Origin: Nereocystis luetkeana
Taxonomy: Eukaryota; Sar; Phaeophyceae; Laminariales; Laminariaceae
Direction of reading: 5' to 3'
Assembly (NCBI GenBank): GCA_031213475.1
Contig: JARUPZ010000009.1
Location: 1,426,001 to 1,490,000 of the forward strand
DNA length: 64,000 nt
Below the pieces are notes generated by a model that did not search any database, was not told the origin of the DNA, and saw only the letters and a program-made list of their open reading frames with translations. Made by a program: the position numbers and the translations under genes. The stretch's first letter is position 1; each line of letters starts with the position of its first letter. Below are positions 1 to 11,122 of the stretch, in pieces.

Positions 1-890
1 ATTCTCGGAAGAATGAGAGAATGTGAGTTTTGTACGTACGTAAGAAGTTTAGCCAATCAGATGAATGCGATGTTTCACGGTAGCGTGAATCGTAGCCCTT
101 GGTACATACACCTTGTCTGGTACGTAGCCGCAGCCTACACGCAACAGCGCAGTGAAGCAGAGGCAACGCTACAGGTTCAAGGTGTGATACAGACTAGTTT
201 GAGTTCCCACCCACCCGCCCGTGCTTTTGAGGGAGTCAGTGGGGGGGAGTTAAATGGTCGCAGTAACGTGTGTGTGTTTGTTGCTGTTTGTTAGACGTAC
301 CCGTTATGTTCGCTGGTGGTGCGACCGGGTGTCGTAGATTGCGCAAGTGGCGGCGGGGGCTAGTCGCATTGTTTGGCGTTTGTTTGTTCGATGCAAGTGG
401 GGTTTCTTTTTATCATAATATGATGATGGTTTTTTTCATATCATAATATGAGAGTGATAAAAACGTGGTGGTGCATTGGCTCGGATTTGCGCGCAATCTG
501 AAAGTTTAGGAGAAGGGGGTTATCCGTATATTAACACTGAAGTACATTGTGAGTTAAATGTATTTGTGTTATTTGTGTATGCCTGGTACGAGTTGTGCGT
601 AAATTTATATGCACGTGGTCGTGAGGTTACCATGTACCTGGTATGTTTTCTCGAGTTATGTGTCAGGAACTATTTGTCTGACTGGCGTGGAAGCTGGCGT
701 CGAGAGTTCTACGCCGCCAGTTGGGTTGGGAGTTGACTCGAGTATACGGATGTTAGCGTGGGGTTGCCGTTGGGGCAGCCCCGGGGGATCACCCCTTCTC
801 CAACCCCCTTCTCCGGGCGGGGGGTTGCGCATTAATATAATACAACTTCGAAAGCAAAGTATATTTCCCTATTTTTACTATTAATAACAA
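1..890. other. No recognised feature
   Basis: Mixed-composition sequence with short open frames that lack coding character. I recognise no gene, RNA or repeat family here beyond short simple-sequence stretches. Confidence 0.5.
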
Positions 891-891
891 T

Positions 892-935
892 ATTTGGTCC
901 TATTGACTATGTGAACCATGGTTCCCCGTAATAAT
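892..935. repeat. Half copy of MITE2
   Basis: One arm of the MITE2 family is present: GGTCCTATT, then a diverged ACTATG, then a CCCCGTAATA-like end. The other arm is missing, so this is a relic. Compare the intact copies at 48147, 51045 and 51260. Confidence 0.5.
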
Positions 936-986
936 AGTGTGAAATAATAATGATAATAACTGATAATGATAATAATGGTATTGAAG

Positions 987-1034
987 ATGATGCTGATGCA
1001 CATTGATTGTCGGATGGCAAAAAAAAGAAATAAT
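987..1034 (+). mobile_element. Family A LINE, extreme 3' end relic
   Basis: About 45 bp match the 3' terminus of family A (GCACATTG..TGTCGGATGGCAA followed by an A-rich AAATAAT tail). It is best read as a very strongly 5'-truncated, diverged copy. Confidence 0.45.
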
Positions 1035-1187
1035 ATTGGTGATGTGTTGCAAATATAATGACACATACCAGTAATAATAACTAAGCAAGCAAATCAAAAG
1101 GCTCTCCTCGTCGTGACAAACAGGCACTTTTTTTTACCATGATCATACTCGTATTTCCAGTGCCCCAGAAGGGGGTATACTAGAATA

Positions 1188-1304
1188 AGAGCCTACAGTG
1201 CTATGTGACCCCGGATCTGAGTTACGAGTTGGAAGGAGAGAAAGAAGAAGATGTGCTGAGATGTGCGAAGATAATAAATGGGATGAATGAGCAAAAAAAA
1301 AAAA
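1188..1304 (+). mobile_element. SINE S1, 5'-truncated copy
   Basis: Matches the last ~115 bp of family S1 (GCTATGTGACCCCGGATCTG, then AGAAGATGTG, then a short A run). The tRNA-like head is missing. A small internal duplication of the GATGTGC motif distinguishes it from the full copies at 2475 and 24108. Confidence 0.7.
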
Positions 1305-2474
1305 ATGTGTAGATAGAAAACAGCCGTACTACAACAGCCGTACTATTAATACTGCTGTACTATTGATTTGTACCATAAAAACAGCGGTGCTCGTACGTGT
1401 ACGTACTCGTACTTGTACTGCTGTTGTTTTTCTTTTTTCTTCCACCACCCTTATTTTTCAGGTACAAAAGAAAAGTATTCGATTCGTAGAAAAGATGCAT
1501 GGACACATACATGGATGGATGGATGGATGGATGGATGGATGGATGTCTGTGTGTGGTATTACACATTCATTGCACTGCTGCTGCTGCTGCTGTGAACTCT
1601 GCTAACTCTGATTACTGAAATAGAACGATGTGGCTGATTATTTAGTATACTCGTAATAGTATCTCTCTGCTAGCTGTGTCGCAGTTTTGGGAGCGCATCA
1701 TACTATTAATACTGACTACTAATACTATTAATACTACATACAGCAGAAGTATCGGCACATCGGCACGGACCATGGTTGGTTGTGCTTTGATGTCGACGGA
1801 TAGAAAGAATGTGAAGAACACTCGCCTGTACCCACTCGCATAATAAAGTAAGCGGTAACATAGTAATACCTGCACAAGGTAGCTGTAATAATAGGTGTAT
1901 ACTTTGGTGCAGCACTGCAGCAGAGTACAGAGGCAGGTCGGAGGAGAGGCACACAGGACACACAGGAGAAGGACAACGACAATAAACAGAGGGGGCGATA
2001 CTATGTCAGACATGAGGAGAGAGGAGGAATCGATCCACGTCTTTCACCATCATCGAGACGCGACACAGCAACAGCAGCAGTCTAGATAGAGTCTGACAGA
2101 CAGAGTAGAAGAAATAAAGTGCGATACGTGGCGACGCGATGTCGGACAGACCTCTCGGACAGACGGTGTTTTTATATCAGGCTCTTTACTTTCCGGCATG
2201 TTGTACTCTGCCAGTCTGCCAGTCGCACAATGTCCTCTTGCTCGTACGAGTATAACCTTTAACGTATAGGTACAGTCAAAAATGTTTGTTGCCTCTCTCT
2301 ATTCCTCTCTCTCTCTCTCTCTCTCTCTTGCACGTGCACTTGCACGTACATACGATGTGCATACTCGTATGCCTCTTTTGTTTGCCTCTATCTTCTGCAT
2401 ATATAAATATGCTGCCTCTTTCGCGTCCATCCAACGAACGGCGGATGGGATTATATATATTCATCATGTTCCAT
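1305..2474. other. Intergenic, microsatellites
   Basis: No gene recognised. It contains (ATGG)n at about 1511-1544, (CTG)n at about 1576-1595 and (CT)n at about 2302-2330. Several TATTAATA palindromes occur here. Confidence 0.6.
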
Positions 2475-2808
2475 GCCGGTCGCCCCGGTGGTTCAAGTGG
2501 TTAACCTCGAATTCTACTTGTTTGAGTCCTGGGTTCGAGCCCCAGGTGGGTCGGACTTTGACTTTATTTGCAAAAATAAAAATAAAAAAGGATTCAATTA
2601 ATTGTTGAGAGCGCCTTGCAGCGTGGGTAGGCACAATTCGATGCGAGTCGACGAGGGAAGAAAAGGCTGAAATCTTCTCGCGATAAAAAAATGAAGGCAC
2701 GTACCGTAGCGGGAAGGGGGGAGAAGAGCCTGCTATGTGACCCCGGATCTGAGTTACGAGTTGGCAGGAGAGAGAGAAGAAGATGTGCGAAGATAATGAA
2801 TGGGATGG

Positions 2809-2841
<33 letters not shown>
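2475..2841 (+). mobile_element. SINE S1, full-length, poly-A
   Basis: tRNA-derived SINE. The head carries a pol III A box (TGGTTCAAGTGG, 2489-2500) and B box (GGTTCGAGCCC, 2532-2542). The B box lies in a good T-arm-like hairpin (CTGGG, seven-base loop, CCCAG). An unrelated body follows, starting near the AAAAAGGATTCAATT block and ending in a run of about 30 A. The same unit recurs at 24108 and, inverted, at 52570. Target duplication is not clear here. Confidence 0.88.
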
Positions 2842-2845
<4 letters not shown>

Positions 2846-4431
2846 CACACCACCACTTCACATACAACACAGAACACCAGCCAGTACTCGTACTCCTACT
2901 ACTGCTTGTAGAGTAGATATACGATACGTTGTGTACAGACTCTTATGGGTATGCTGTGTACGCGATATACGCGTTGTATGTGCATGTACGAGAGAGAGTC
3001 CGACAAGGCGACAGAAAGCCACATGCGGCCTATCATCACCCCCCGCTGTCCCTGTCCCAGCGTGTCCGTGTCCCTTCGGTCGGGGGTACACAAGACACAA
3101 GAACAACCAGAGAGGGCAACTCCACCATCGACACCCGACATCGACAAGAAAGGCAAAGGCTCAGGCCGGACGCTGCGCCATGATGACCGCCGGCATCAGT
3201 CTGCTCGAGAGAACCCAGGACCGGATTTCCACCAAATAATGGTCCATATACGCTACGTACGTACACAGGTTCCTTTTTGCTGAATCGTACGATAATAAAA
3301 ATCTCGAAAAACTTGAAAATACGTCACCTACCTATTATTGTAGAGCGTTGTTCGGAATTTTAAGGATGTTTTGACCATTTGATAGGACTATAAATAGTCT
3401 TTATATTCACCTACGTATCGATATACGTATACGTTTACGATACGGCACAGCAGCCAGTATCAAACGTATACGAGCATAGCTGCACTTTTATGGAATTTTT
3501 TCAATTTTCAAAAATATCGTGCCTGGTCAAGCCTTGTGGATGGATATCTTTGGCGAAATTGGTGGATACGTTGGGCTCTTCGCGGTATTTCCTGCGGGTT
3601 CATGTGAGTTGCGTTCCCCACAGTGCATTCGTCATTCGTTACGTATACTCGTACATGGTTGCCCTCGCTGCTTTCACTTGAAAGTTGTCCGAGATTTCAT
3701 CCCATGATCCATGTACAATCCAGCATCATCTCTTCCCTTTTCGCATGTTTCAGATGTTTTTCCTGCGTACCCTGTCAGAATTGGGTCAAAACAACCGAAA
3801 GTCCGCTGATCCAAGATCCGCCCAAAAATTTGGAAATTTTACTATTCGAAGTTCAAAACATCAACACCCGAGCCAAAAAAAAAGAGTGAAATAGACAAAA
3901 ATTGGGCCAGAAAAGCGGTACTCCTGTAGATTATCACATCTTGTCTTGCGTTTTGTTTGTTGTTGTTGTTGTTGGTGTTGTGGAAGAGAGCAAACAAAAC
4001 TGATCGTAGATCCCAGAGCAGCAGCACCTCACGACGGCGATCGAACAGCAGCAGACAACAGGTGTTTCACTTCGAGTACGATTGGCCTGCTTCTGTGTGC
4101 GTGTGATCAACCGACAGCAGAAGTAGCTCTCTACACGTACTGAACACTCAGCACCAGCATCTGTGGCCGGCTTTCACGGGCCTACACCAAGCCGAGCATA
4201 TCGAGCACCGAGCAGCTCACGAAGAGCTACTCTTGTGTGACTTTTTGCGTTTGTTATCCGTGTGTCCAAGCAAAGGAACAGCATCTTTGGACCGTACGCC
4301 GCTAATTTGGGGGTAAACATCACTGCAACAGCAGCAGCAGCAACGTAGAGTCAGGGGTCGGAGCCATTCCTTTTCTTCCAGCGCAGCAGCCACCAGTCCA
4401 AGCCCTGCTGATCTCGGTGTAGACAACTACC
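2842..4431. other. Region upstream of zinc-cluster gene
   Basis: No exon recognised. The last ~400 bases before 4432 become GC-richer and contain CAG runs, consistent with a 5' UTR or promoter of the gene that follows. I see no convincing TATA box. GTT and CAG microsatellites occur at about 3957-3980 and 4324-4343. Confidence 0.4.
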
Positions 4432-4583
4432 ATGCGAGCGGTCGGGACAAAGCGGCCGAGGGGGCTTGTCGCCACGGCCGAGCAGGCTTCCCTGGCGTGG
4501 GCAGGACGAGTCCCGAAGCCCGCCATGGACGCGGATAGTTTCGTTGACTACGGGAGCGGTTTTTTGAGAAAGTCCTGCGACAG
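4432..4583 (+). CDS. Zinc-cluster gene exon 1
   Basis: Opens with ATG (MRAVGTKRPRG) and reads 50 codons plus two bases to the donor CAG|GTGAGAC. It carries the first cysteine (RKSCD). An in-frame stop follows soon after the donor, so the exon is not simply read through. GC content is higher than in the flanking DNA. Confidence 0.78.
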
Positions 4584-7500
4584 GTGAGACACCTTGGAAG
4601 ACTCTAGGCAAAGCAACGCAAAGCTTTCCGACGACGCAACCCTTGCTTCGCTGGGAGAGATCCATGCCGTAATGGGAGCGAGGCGCGCCGGGTCGTCTGA
4701 CCGAGGGGATGTTGCGTTGCAGCGAGCACAGTTGTTTTTGATCGGGATTAGTGTTGATTGAATGAGGCATTTTGGTGCAACTATTCCCGGGCGCGGGCGC
4801 GGAGTTTTTTGTTTTGCATGCGGAAAAATGTCAGACAGTCCACCCAATGACGTCTCTGGTACCGGCTAGCATCTCCATCCTTTCCATGAGGGTCCTGAGG
4901 TGATAGGGTCGAGGGTGCGTGCTGGGTGGATCAGTACGCACGGCGGGAACTTTGCGCGGGTGCTTGCTACAGCCTAAAATATTCAAAACTCCCAGCCCAC
5001 ACAGGCCGTTGCCCTTTCAGGGGATAGACACCCCGACCTATGGCGACCCACGGACCACACGCAGCCACCGCCGCCGGCTCCTCCTCCGCATGGCCTCGCC
5101 TGAACTGCTGCTGTTCTCTGGAGGGCTAGACTCTCCGCTGCTGTACTCGAGGTGGCGAACCATCCTCTAATGTCCCGACGCCACCGTTGCCGCCACAATC
5201 GCCGCCGCCGCCGCTTTTTGTTCTCGACCTTTATTCTACGTTCGTTATTTTTTCGCTTTTTCGCGTCCATCCGTGGAATTTTTATCGACAATCGACAATC
5301 AACAACTAAATTTCGATGATCATCAGCTGTGTCAGCAGCAAGCGCCGGTGCGATGGTCAAGACCCCTGCACCAGATGCTTGCGACGGAAGAAGCCTTGGT
5401 GAGCAAGCCTAAAATAGTACTTGTACGATGTACACTGCTCCGCCACCCTGATTCGCATTTCAAACCTCTTGCTCGCGCCAAGCGCTCGGCTCACGACACC
5501 TGCGCTAACATCATGCCTGGTACCTGGTATTGCAGTTCTCGGGCCCTTGCGCCCGTATCAACAAGAACCACAGATATTGATTGCCCCACGGGTATCATCC
5601 ATACTGCTGTACCCACATTTGCGTAGGTGGGTGGTATCATACATTTCACGGAGAGCAAGCTGAAAACCAGGTACGTATTCCGTCTGTCTGCGAATTTAAG
5701 AAACGTTTAGATATTGATATTAATACTAGTACAGTCCTGTTATTTACGGACAGAGTGGTGCTGAAGTACAACGGTGGGGGGGGGGGGGGGGTGGGCGCGA
5801 CGATGTCGATGAAATCAGATCGATACAAGGAAACTCAGTACCAGGTACCTGGTATTACTATAAACATGATATTAAAATAATATTAATAGTATCCTGACTT
5901 GAAATGAGTCAAATGTGAGGCCCACAATAATCCGCACTTTTCGAATTCACTATGAGTATGTACCTGGTATAAAAAAAAAATCGAGTATTTTTATCAATAA
6001 TAATAATATTATTAATAGTTTCAAACACTATTATTAATAATACAACACTATCAATAATAATAATAATAATAGGTATAACATCCTCGGCCGGAAATTTATT
6101 AATAATACAACACTATCAATAATAATAATAGGTGTAACATCCTCGGCCGGAAATATGCGAGTCTACCAGGTATTACCAGGTACCAGGTACCTGGTATTAA
6201 ATATTACAGGTACGAGCTGTTTGATGATGATCTCAGACTGTATAAGAAGCCCAGACTGATGGTACGGTATACACGATGACTTGAAGCAGGAGGGGGTATA
6301 CGATGAACATTATTCCACTACTATATATGGTATGGTAGTAGTTAAAACGTTTTTGAATTTACGTACATACTACGAACGGTACAGCAGTAACAAAAGGCGT
6401 TAGTACTTTAGCAAGTTAGTGATCCGCTCATGGTCTGCACGTATTCCTACTACGAGTATTAATATTAATACAAGCTTCGTACTACAAGGCCACACGTCTT
6501 CTCTGTATATACGTACCTCTGCCGTATATTTTGTTGTTGTTGTTCTCACATTAACTCACAATTCAATGCAGTCCGTGGTCGCAGGACAGGCTCCAATAAC
6601 TCTGGAGTGGAAGAAATACCTCAAGTAAAAACAGAGGCAAAAAAAAAACAAAAAAAAACAGGCATACGCACTCCACCACTGCGGACACCAGGGAAGCAAA
6701 AAGGAGACTATTAATAGCAGACAAAAACCTAAAAAAAGAAGATGAAGCTAAGCAAAACAAAAACAAAACTAAAACAGACGCAGATAGCAAAACGCGAAAA
6801 AAAGGCAAGGCAAAACGGACCATACTAACAAAGACACAAAGAGGTACAAACGGGAATGAAAGAAAAATGAAAACAAAGAAGGGACAAAAAGCGATAATCA
6901 CGGGCGGGGGGGAAAGAAAATACCAAAGGCAGGCACTGGAGCATACAGACACGCAAAGTTGCCCAGATGGCACCATGCTAGTTACTTGGGTCCCAAAGAA
7001 AGGAGTGCATCATGACGATGATGGCCATAACCAGGCTTCAGTCTGTTGGGCAGACCGCCTCCCCTCCCCCCCCCCCGCCATTCCCCCTCGTCCCCCTTTC
7101 GCCCCCCCCCTCTTCCCTGCCATTCTGCACACTCGCGTTGGCGTCAACGGCTGTGGTCGTGGTCGCAGCTATTCTATGCCGTTCTGCCGATGCCTCCTTC
7201 TCATCTGTATGCCATTTCCGCATGAAGGCCTCCGCCCCTTCCTCGACCCGTTGGAACCATCTGCCGGCTTTCTGTGCTGTCTCGCGCCACCCTTCGAGCT
7301 TGATGCCGAACTCCTTGAGGTCCTCCTCAAGGTACCTCATCCAGTCCCACTCCTGTCCTCCGGAGTAACCCTTACCCCCACACATCTCCCCAAACATGCG
7401 TGCGTCACTACAGCAGCAGTACGTGTAGACGCCTTTTTTTTACGCCAAGCGCATTGCCTCGAACAGCAGCAGTTAGGAGGTGCGAGGGAGGGAGCAGGAT

Positions 7501-8466
7501 ACTTGCTGTTTTTCCTTGGCATCAGGCTGCTGCACTGCTGCTGCTGCTGTTGGTGTTGCTGTTGTTGGCTGCTGCCTTCTCGCGCACGGAGGCGCACCTG
7601 TTCGGAGTTTTCCCGCGGTTGGTTGAAACTTTGTGTTTTAACATTTTTTTCAATCGTCCAATTGGTTTTTTTGGGGGGGTTGATCCTTTCGCTATTGATA
7701 GGGATACAGACCGCGGCACTTTACGTATGTACCAGGTACTCGTAGCACCTTCGATTGAATCGCCGGAAATGTACAATTCGTCCCCTTGTCGTTGGTTGCT
7801 TTGACCCTTCTTGGTTGTTTTGTCCACCTCTATGATATCATCGTGTCATCGTATCATCATATCATCATATCGTATAATCTTATCATCATATCATCATACT
7901 ATCATATCATCATAACATCATACCACGTACGTACTTCACTTTATTAATATTAATAGTAATATTATACCTGGTATCAATAATACAGCAATACCCTGGTATG
8001 ATATCTGTCTGCGAGACTCCTGTCTGCACAATCTGGACTGCTGTGAACGACGAGCACAACCCTCGTGTTGTGTGTTGTGTGTTGTGTGTTGTGTATCATA
8101 CCGGTACTTGCTACCAGTATTTACGCAGGTATCTAGAATAGAAGTATCTAAGTATGTAAGTATCTGTACATACAGTAGTATTAATAGTAGGTCATCATCG
8201 TCATCATCATGATCATGATCTATTCTTCTTCCCACCCCCTGCTGACATTGGGCTATCTGTCTTATGAGTGTTGATATATATCAAGATGGATGTTACTACA
8301 ACAGTACCAGATACCAGTAGTTAATAGTGCCTTGACGATCTAACCGTACGCAGGGCAGGTGTCTGGACTTGATTGACGGCTATTACTATTAATACGAAGC
8401 GTAGTCGTAGTGCTATCTGTCATTCGTTGGGTTGGGTTGCGAAGTGAGCCAATAAAGGTAGCCAAC

Positions 8467-8519
<53 letters not shown>

Positions 8520-11049
8520 TTGATAACTACCGTGTACCACTTGTGTAAGGCCCATTTTAACGATGGAATGCGAAATCCAATTTGGAACAAAGTAAAATGT
8601 AATTTGCTCTTCATTGATCCAGTCACGTACCACCGTCAAATATTTTGTGGGGTAAATGAAATACCAGATACCTGGTACTAGAATCGCATTAGATTTGGAC
8701 GAAAAACAAAAGAGCGTAAATCAAATTCCGATTTGGGAGTTGCCCCGACTTGGGCCGGCATGCCAGCGGTGGGTCACCCCCTGGGCATCCCGGCGCGTTT
8801 CTTGACCGCATGGATGGCCACGACCGAGGGGATTGCATGTGAAGCACAACGCGAGGCCACCGGGACAACAGCCGCACCCACGCCTACAGACCATGGCACA
8901 GCGTACCCGTCGGGTGGCGCCTCAAAAACGATTAAGGCGGTCGCGATCCCAAGTTTTCAACCAGGTCGAAGTGCCAAAACTGCGCGAGAACGGATGGATC
9001 GACCGAAAAACGGAAGGATACGCTCAAGAGATCGATAGCTCCATCGCCGTCGTTGTCGTTTTGGGGATACCTTTACCCTACCCAAGATACCCTGAGAGCG
9101 ATAGCTTCCTACCTAGCCTGCGCCGCCAACTAAAAGAGGTTGGCGGCGGCGCGTACGTGCCGACGCAGGCCTTCGCTGTCGTCTGATCTCGTCGGTGTTT
9201 GGCAGCTGGGCCTTGTTATACGTGCTACGAACTTTGTTTCGATTTCAAAAACTTGGAAGAAGGCACGTTCCCAGTTTTTTTTTGCGGAAGTTAATGAAAT
9301 TTATTGGTCAAATTGGATGTTTTCCTATTTTCGCCGAAACAGACCCCAAGCCAAACGATAGCACACCCCGCCGGACAATTTTCTATGCTGATTTTCTCTA
9401 CACCTGCTGCTGTGAGAGTGCAACCACCGAGCGATGCGTCCATGGAAAGGTCTTGGACGAATTACTTCGAAAACCACCGTTCTGGTTGCGTGGTGCGCCC
9501 CTATTAGGGTATTATCTTGGAGAAAAACGGCTCGGTAATTCGTCGAACAGGAGGACAGGGGGTGTGATATGTCATCACCCGTGTGAAAGTGTTACGTACC
9601 AGGTACCTGGTATACGGTAACCGACTTGATAATTCTGACTATTAATATAGAACACACCGAGGCACAGGCACGCCAGTCAGTATGTAACGAGTATACCTGG
9701 TATTTACAAAACGAAGACGCAAAACTCCGCAATTGCCTCACGCAACCACAGCAGTACCGGGGTCTGCAACTGCTGTAATGTCCTACTTGGAAGTATAATA
9801 TTATATAATATCCAACTACGTACAAGGTATTATTAATAGTGGAATATCTTATTGTGGGCCAAGTCTCAGCCCTATGATACCTGTCGTCTAGTTAATAGTG
9901 ACGTTCGGTTGTTGCTTGTTTGTTATGCTGGCGCATGTGTGTGTTTTCATGTTGCCGTGCGCTTGCAGCCACTACACGGAGAGGAAAAAATGTGGCCCTC
10001 GGAGCGGACAGAAAACTACGCCCCCAAGTAGCAGACGGGCGAGGATGGTCTCTTCCACCGACCCAACGGCAGCAGCAGCAGCAGCAGCAGCAGTAGCAGA
10101 AGCAACCACAACAACTCTCTCCAACCGCTACTCCTCTTCCCAAGAGCACCAGCAGTCGCTCCAGCAGCAGCAGCAGCAGCGAGGCAACTCAACGCACATC
10201 AAGAGAGACCCCTCCTCCTCTTCTTCGTCCTCTGATGGCGCCCCCGGGGGGGTACGGGGGTACTCTGGGATGAGGCTTGGCCCGCCCGCTCCACAGCACG
10301 CGGCGCCTATGCTCTCCTCGGGTGAGTTGAGTGGAGAAACCACTTGCGTTGACAACACGGACTCCTCTGATGGACCTCCTCCCTCGCAAACTCTTTTAAG
10401 GGATGAATCGGGCAGCAGCTGGTGGTCTCTCGAAGATGGGGCTTCGGTGCCGCGAGGGTCATCCTCCCGGATGCCCCCCTCTAGGAGCCGGGCGAGCAAT
10501 TGGGAAGACCAGCATCAGGAGGAGGAGGAGGAGGAGGAGGAGGAGGAGGAGGATCGAAGGTACGGCGGCAGCTGTGGCAGCGGATATTGTGAAGACGCCC
10601 GGCAAAACCACCTTCAACAACACCACTATCAGGGGGGGAGGGATGGAGGGAGGGCGCGTTGGGGCGGCATGTCGGCAGGCAGTGGGGGGGGCGGTGGGGG
10701 GGGTGCAGCAACAGCGGGTTCCGGGAGTGGGGGCAGCGCTGGGGAATCTTCGGAAGACGAGGGCTTTGATGAGCAAGAAGAAGGGTTTGGGCGGGCAGAG
10801 GAGGAGGTGGCGCAACTGCTCGTTCGCCTGGGAAAGACCGACACTTACTTCGAAGGCTTCTCTGATGCGGAAGATGATGTCCGTCGTGAGGCTAGATTGC
10901 CCACCGATCGTGATGGGGGAGGTGGTGGTGATGGTGTCGTTTCTCGCCCGAGAGCGGTGCTGCATGGTGCCTGGGGGGTTGGTGTTGCAGCAGGCGGTGG
11001 TGGTAGCGGGGGCATTCATGGGCGTGGGGGGGGGGGGAGGTACTCTTGA
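4432..11049 (+). CDS. Zn(II)2Cys6 fungal-type DNA-binding protein, three exons
   Basis: Exons 4432-4583, 5327-5398 and 9969-11049 join in phase into a frame of about 434 codons. The zinc cluster is split over all three: C49-x2-C52-x6-C59-x5-C65-x2-C68-x6-C75, exactly the Zn2Cys6 spacing, with the typical KRRCDG and basic residues between cysteines. Both introns have GT/AG ends and split codons (Ser51 as AG|C, Cys75 as TG|C). A basic linker follows (HYTERKKCGPRSGQK), then Ala, Gln, Ser, Glu and Gly runs and an acidic stretch with hydrophobics (about 352-373). The family binds DNA, usually as a dimer on CGG-type sites, so nuclear transcription regulation is likely. Targets are unknown. The 3' end may be an unspliced intron, so more exons are possible. 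Met32 is an alternative start. Confidence 0.82.
5327..5398 (+). CDS. Zinc-cluster gene exon 2
   Basis: A 72-base exon between acceptor ATCAG| and donor TTG|GTGAGC. It encodes the second to fifth cysteines (CVSSKRRC, DGQDPCTRC) and the first two bases of the sixth. Read unspliced, the first cysteine is missing and the last becomes Trp followed by a stop, so the cluster is complete only when spliced. Confidence 0.82.
6532..7392 (-). mobile_element. Family E LINE, 5'-truncated 3' fragment
   Basis: The minus strand encodes the C-terminal stretch shared with the copy at 36.7-38.05 kb (SGGQEWDWMRYLEEDLKEFG, then KAGRWFQRVEEGAEAFMRKW), followed by a Gly-rich end and a 3' UTR of about 450 bp. The element ends in GTGAGAACAACAACAAC-type triplets, seen here as GTTGTTGTT at 6532-6543. 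Only the last part of the ORF remains, as expected of incomplete target-primed reverse transcription. It lies antisense in intron 2 of the zinc-cluster gene. Confidence 0.8.
8466..8519. repeat. AAT microsatellite
   Basis: About 18 AAT units with no family A terminus beside them, so this may be a free microsatellite of the type family A is found in. Confidence 0.85.
9121..9150. other. GC-rich hairpin
   Basis: CGCCGCCAAC, eight-base loop, GTTGGCGGCG: a perfect ten-base stem at the end of the GC-rich patch in intron 2. Function unknown. Confidence 0.5.
9400..9588 (-). repeat. Dispersed repeat F, copy 1
   Basis: Read on the minus strand, it begins CACACGGGTGATGACATATC, passes a TTTCTCCAA block and ends TTTCCATGGACGCATCGC. 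The same order occurs at 19375-19595 and 31160-31355. No ORF. Probably a non-autonomous element of unknown class. Confidence 0.5.
9969..11049 (+). CDS. Zinc-cluster gene exon 3
   Basis: Follows acceptor CGCTTGCAG|C. The first base completes Cys75 and the frame then runs 359 codons to TGA. It encodes the post-cluster basic linker, a poly-Ala run (near 10075), poly-Gln (near 10165), a Glu run of about 11 (10520-10552), Gly-rich segments, and an acidic block with EEEVAQLLVRLGKTDTYFEG (10799-10858) that resembles an activation region. The terminal Gly-rich GRYS may be intron sequence, since GAG|GTACTC is a possible donor at about 11039. Confidence 0.75.
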
Positions 11050-11068
11050 AGTTTGATGATGAAATTTG

Positions 11069-11122
11069 ATCATGTCATATTTCACGACGGTGAGGGGTCA
11101 GCGTCGTGAAATATGACATGAT
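11069..11122. other. Perfect 21-bp stem hairpin
   Basis: Arms 11069-11089 and 11102-11122 are exactly complementary over 21 bases, with a 12-base loop (GTGAGGGGTCAG). It begins 20 bases after the TGA of the zinc-cluster gene, so it lies in its 3' UTR or a following intron. It could be a small-RNA precursor or a tiny inverted-repeat element. I saw no second copy. Confidence 0.75.

Larger units (their letters stand above)
5399..9968 (+). other. Intron 2 of the zinc-cluster gene (about 4.6 kb)
   Basis: Bounded by GTGAGC and TTGCAG. It contains a poly-G tract (about 5774-5790), AAT-type repeats (about 5995-6130), an antisense family E LINE fragment (6532-7392), ATCATATC and TGTGTTG tandem repeats (about 7830-7920, 8063-8095), an AAT microsatellite (8466-8519), a family F repeat (9400-9588) and many TACCAGGTA palindromes. 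A GC-rich patch at 8740-9190 has a protein-like frame (MAQRTRRVAPQKRL) that could be an extra exon. I could not place splice sites for it. Confidence 0.6.

Noticed and set aside
2475..2570. Functional tRNA gene at the SINE S1 head
   Set aside because: The same head is followed by the same SINE body and poly-A at several places.
2464..2877. 137-codon minus frame with Phe run, repeated near 24.1 and 54.7 kb
   Set aside because: Antisense translation of SINE S1 and its poly-A tail.
8733..9186. Separate gene in the GC-rich patch of intron 2
   Set aside because: Frames are short and I could not find matching splice borders; noted only as a possible extra exon.
10459..11085. Antisense 208-codon frame opposite the zinc-cluster exon
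   Set aside because: Low-complexity shadow of exon 3; only the plus strand frame joins in phase to the zinc cluster.
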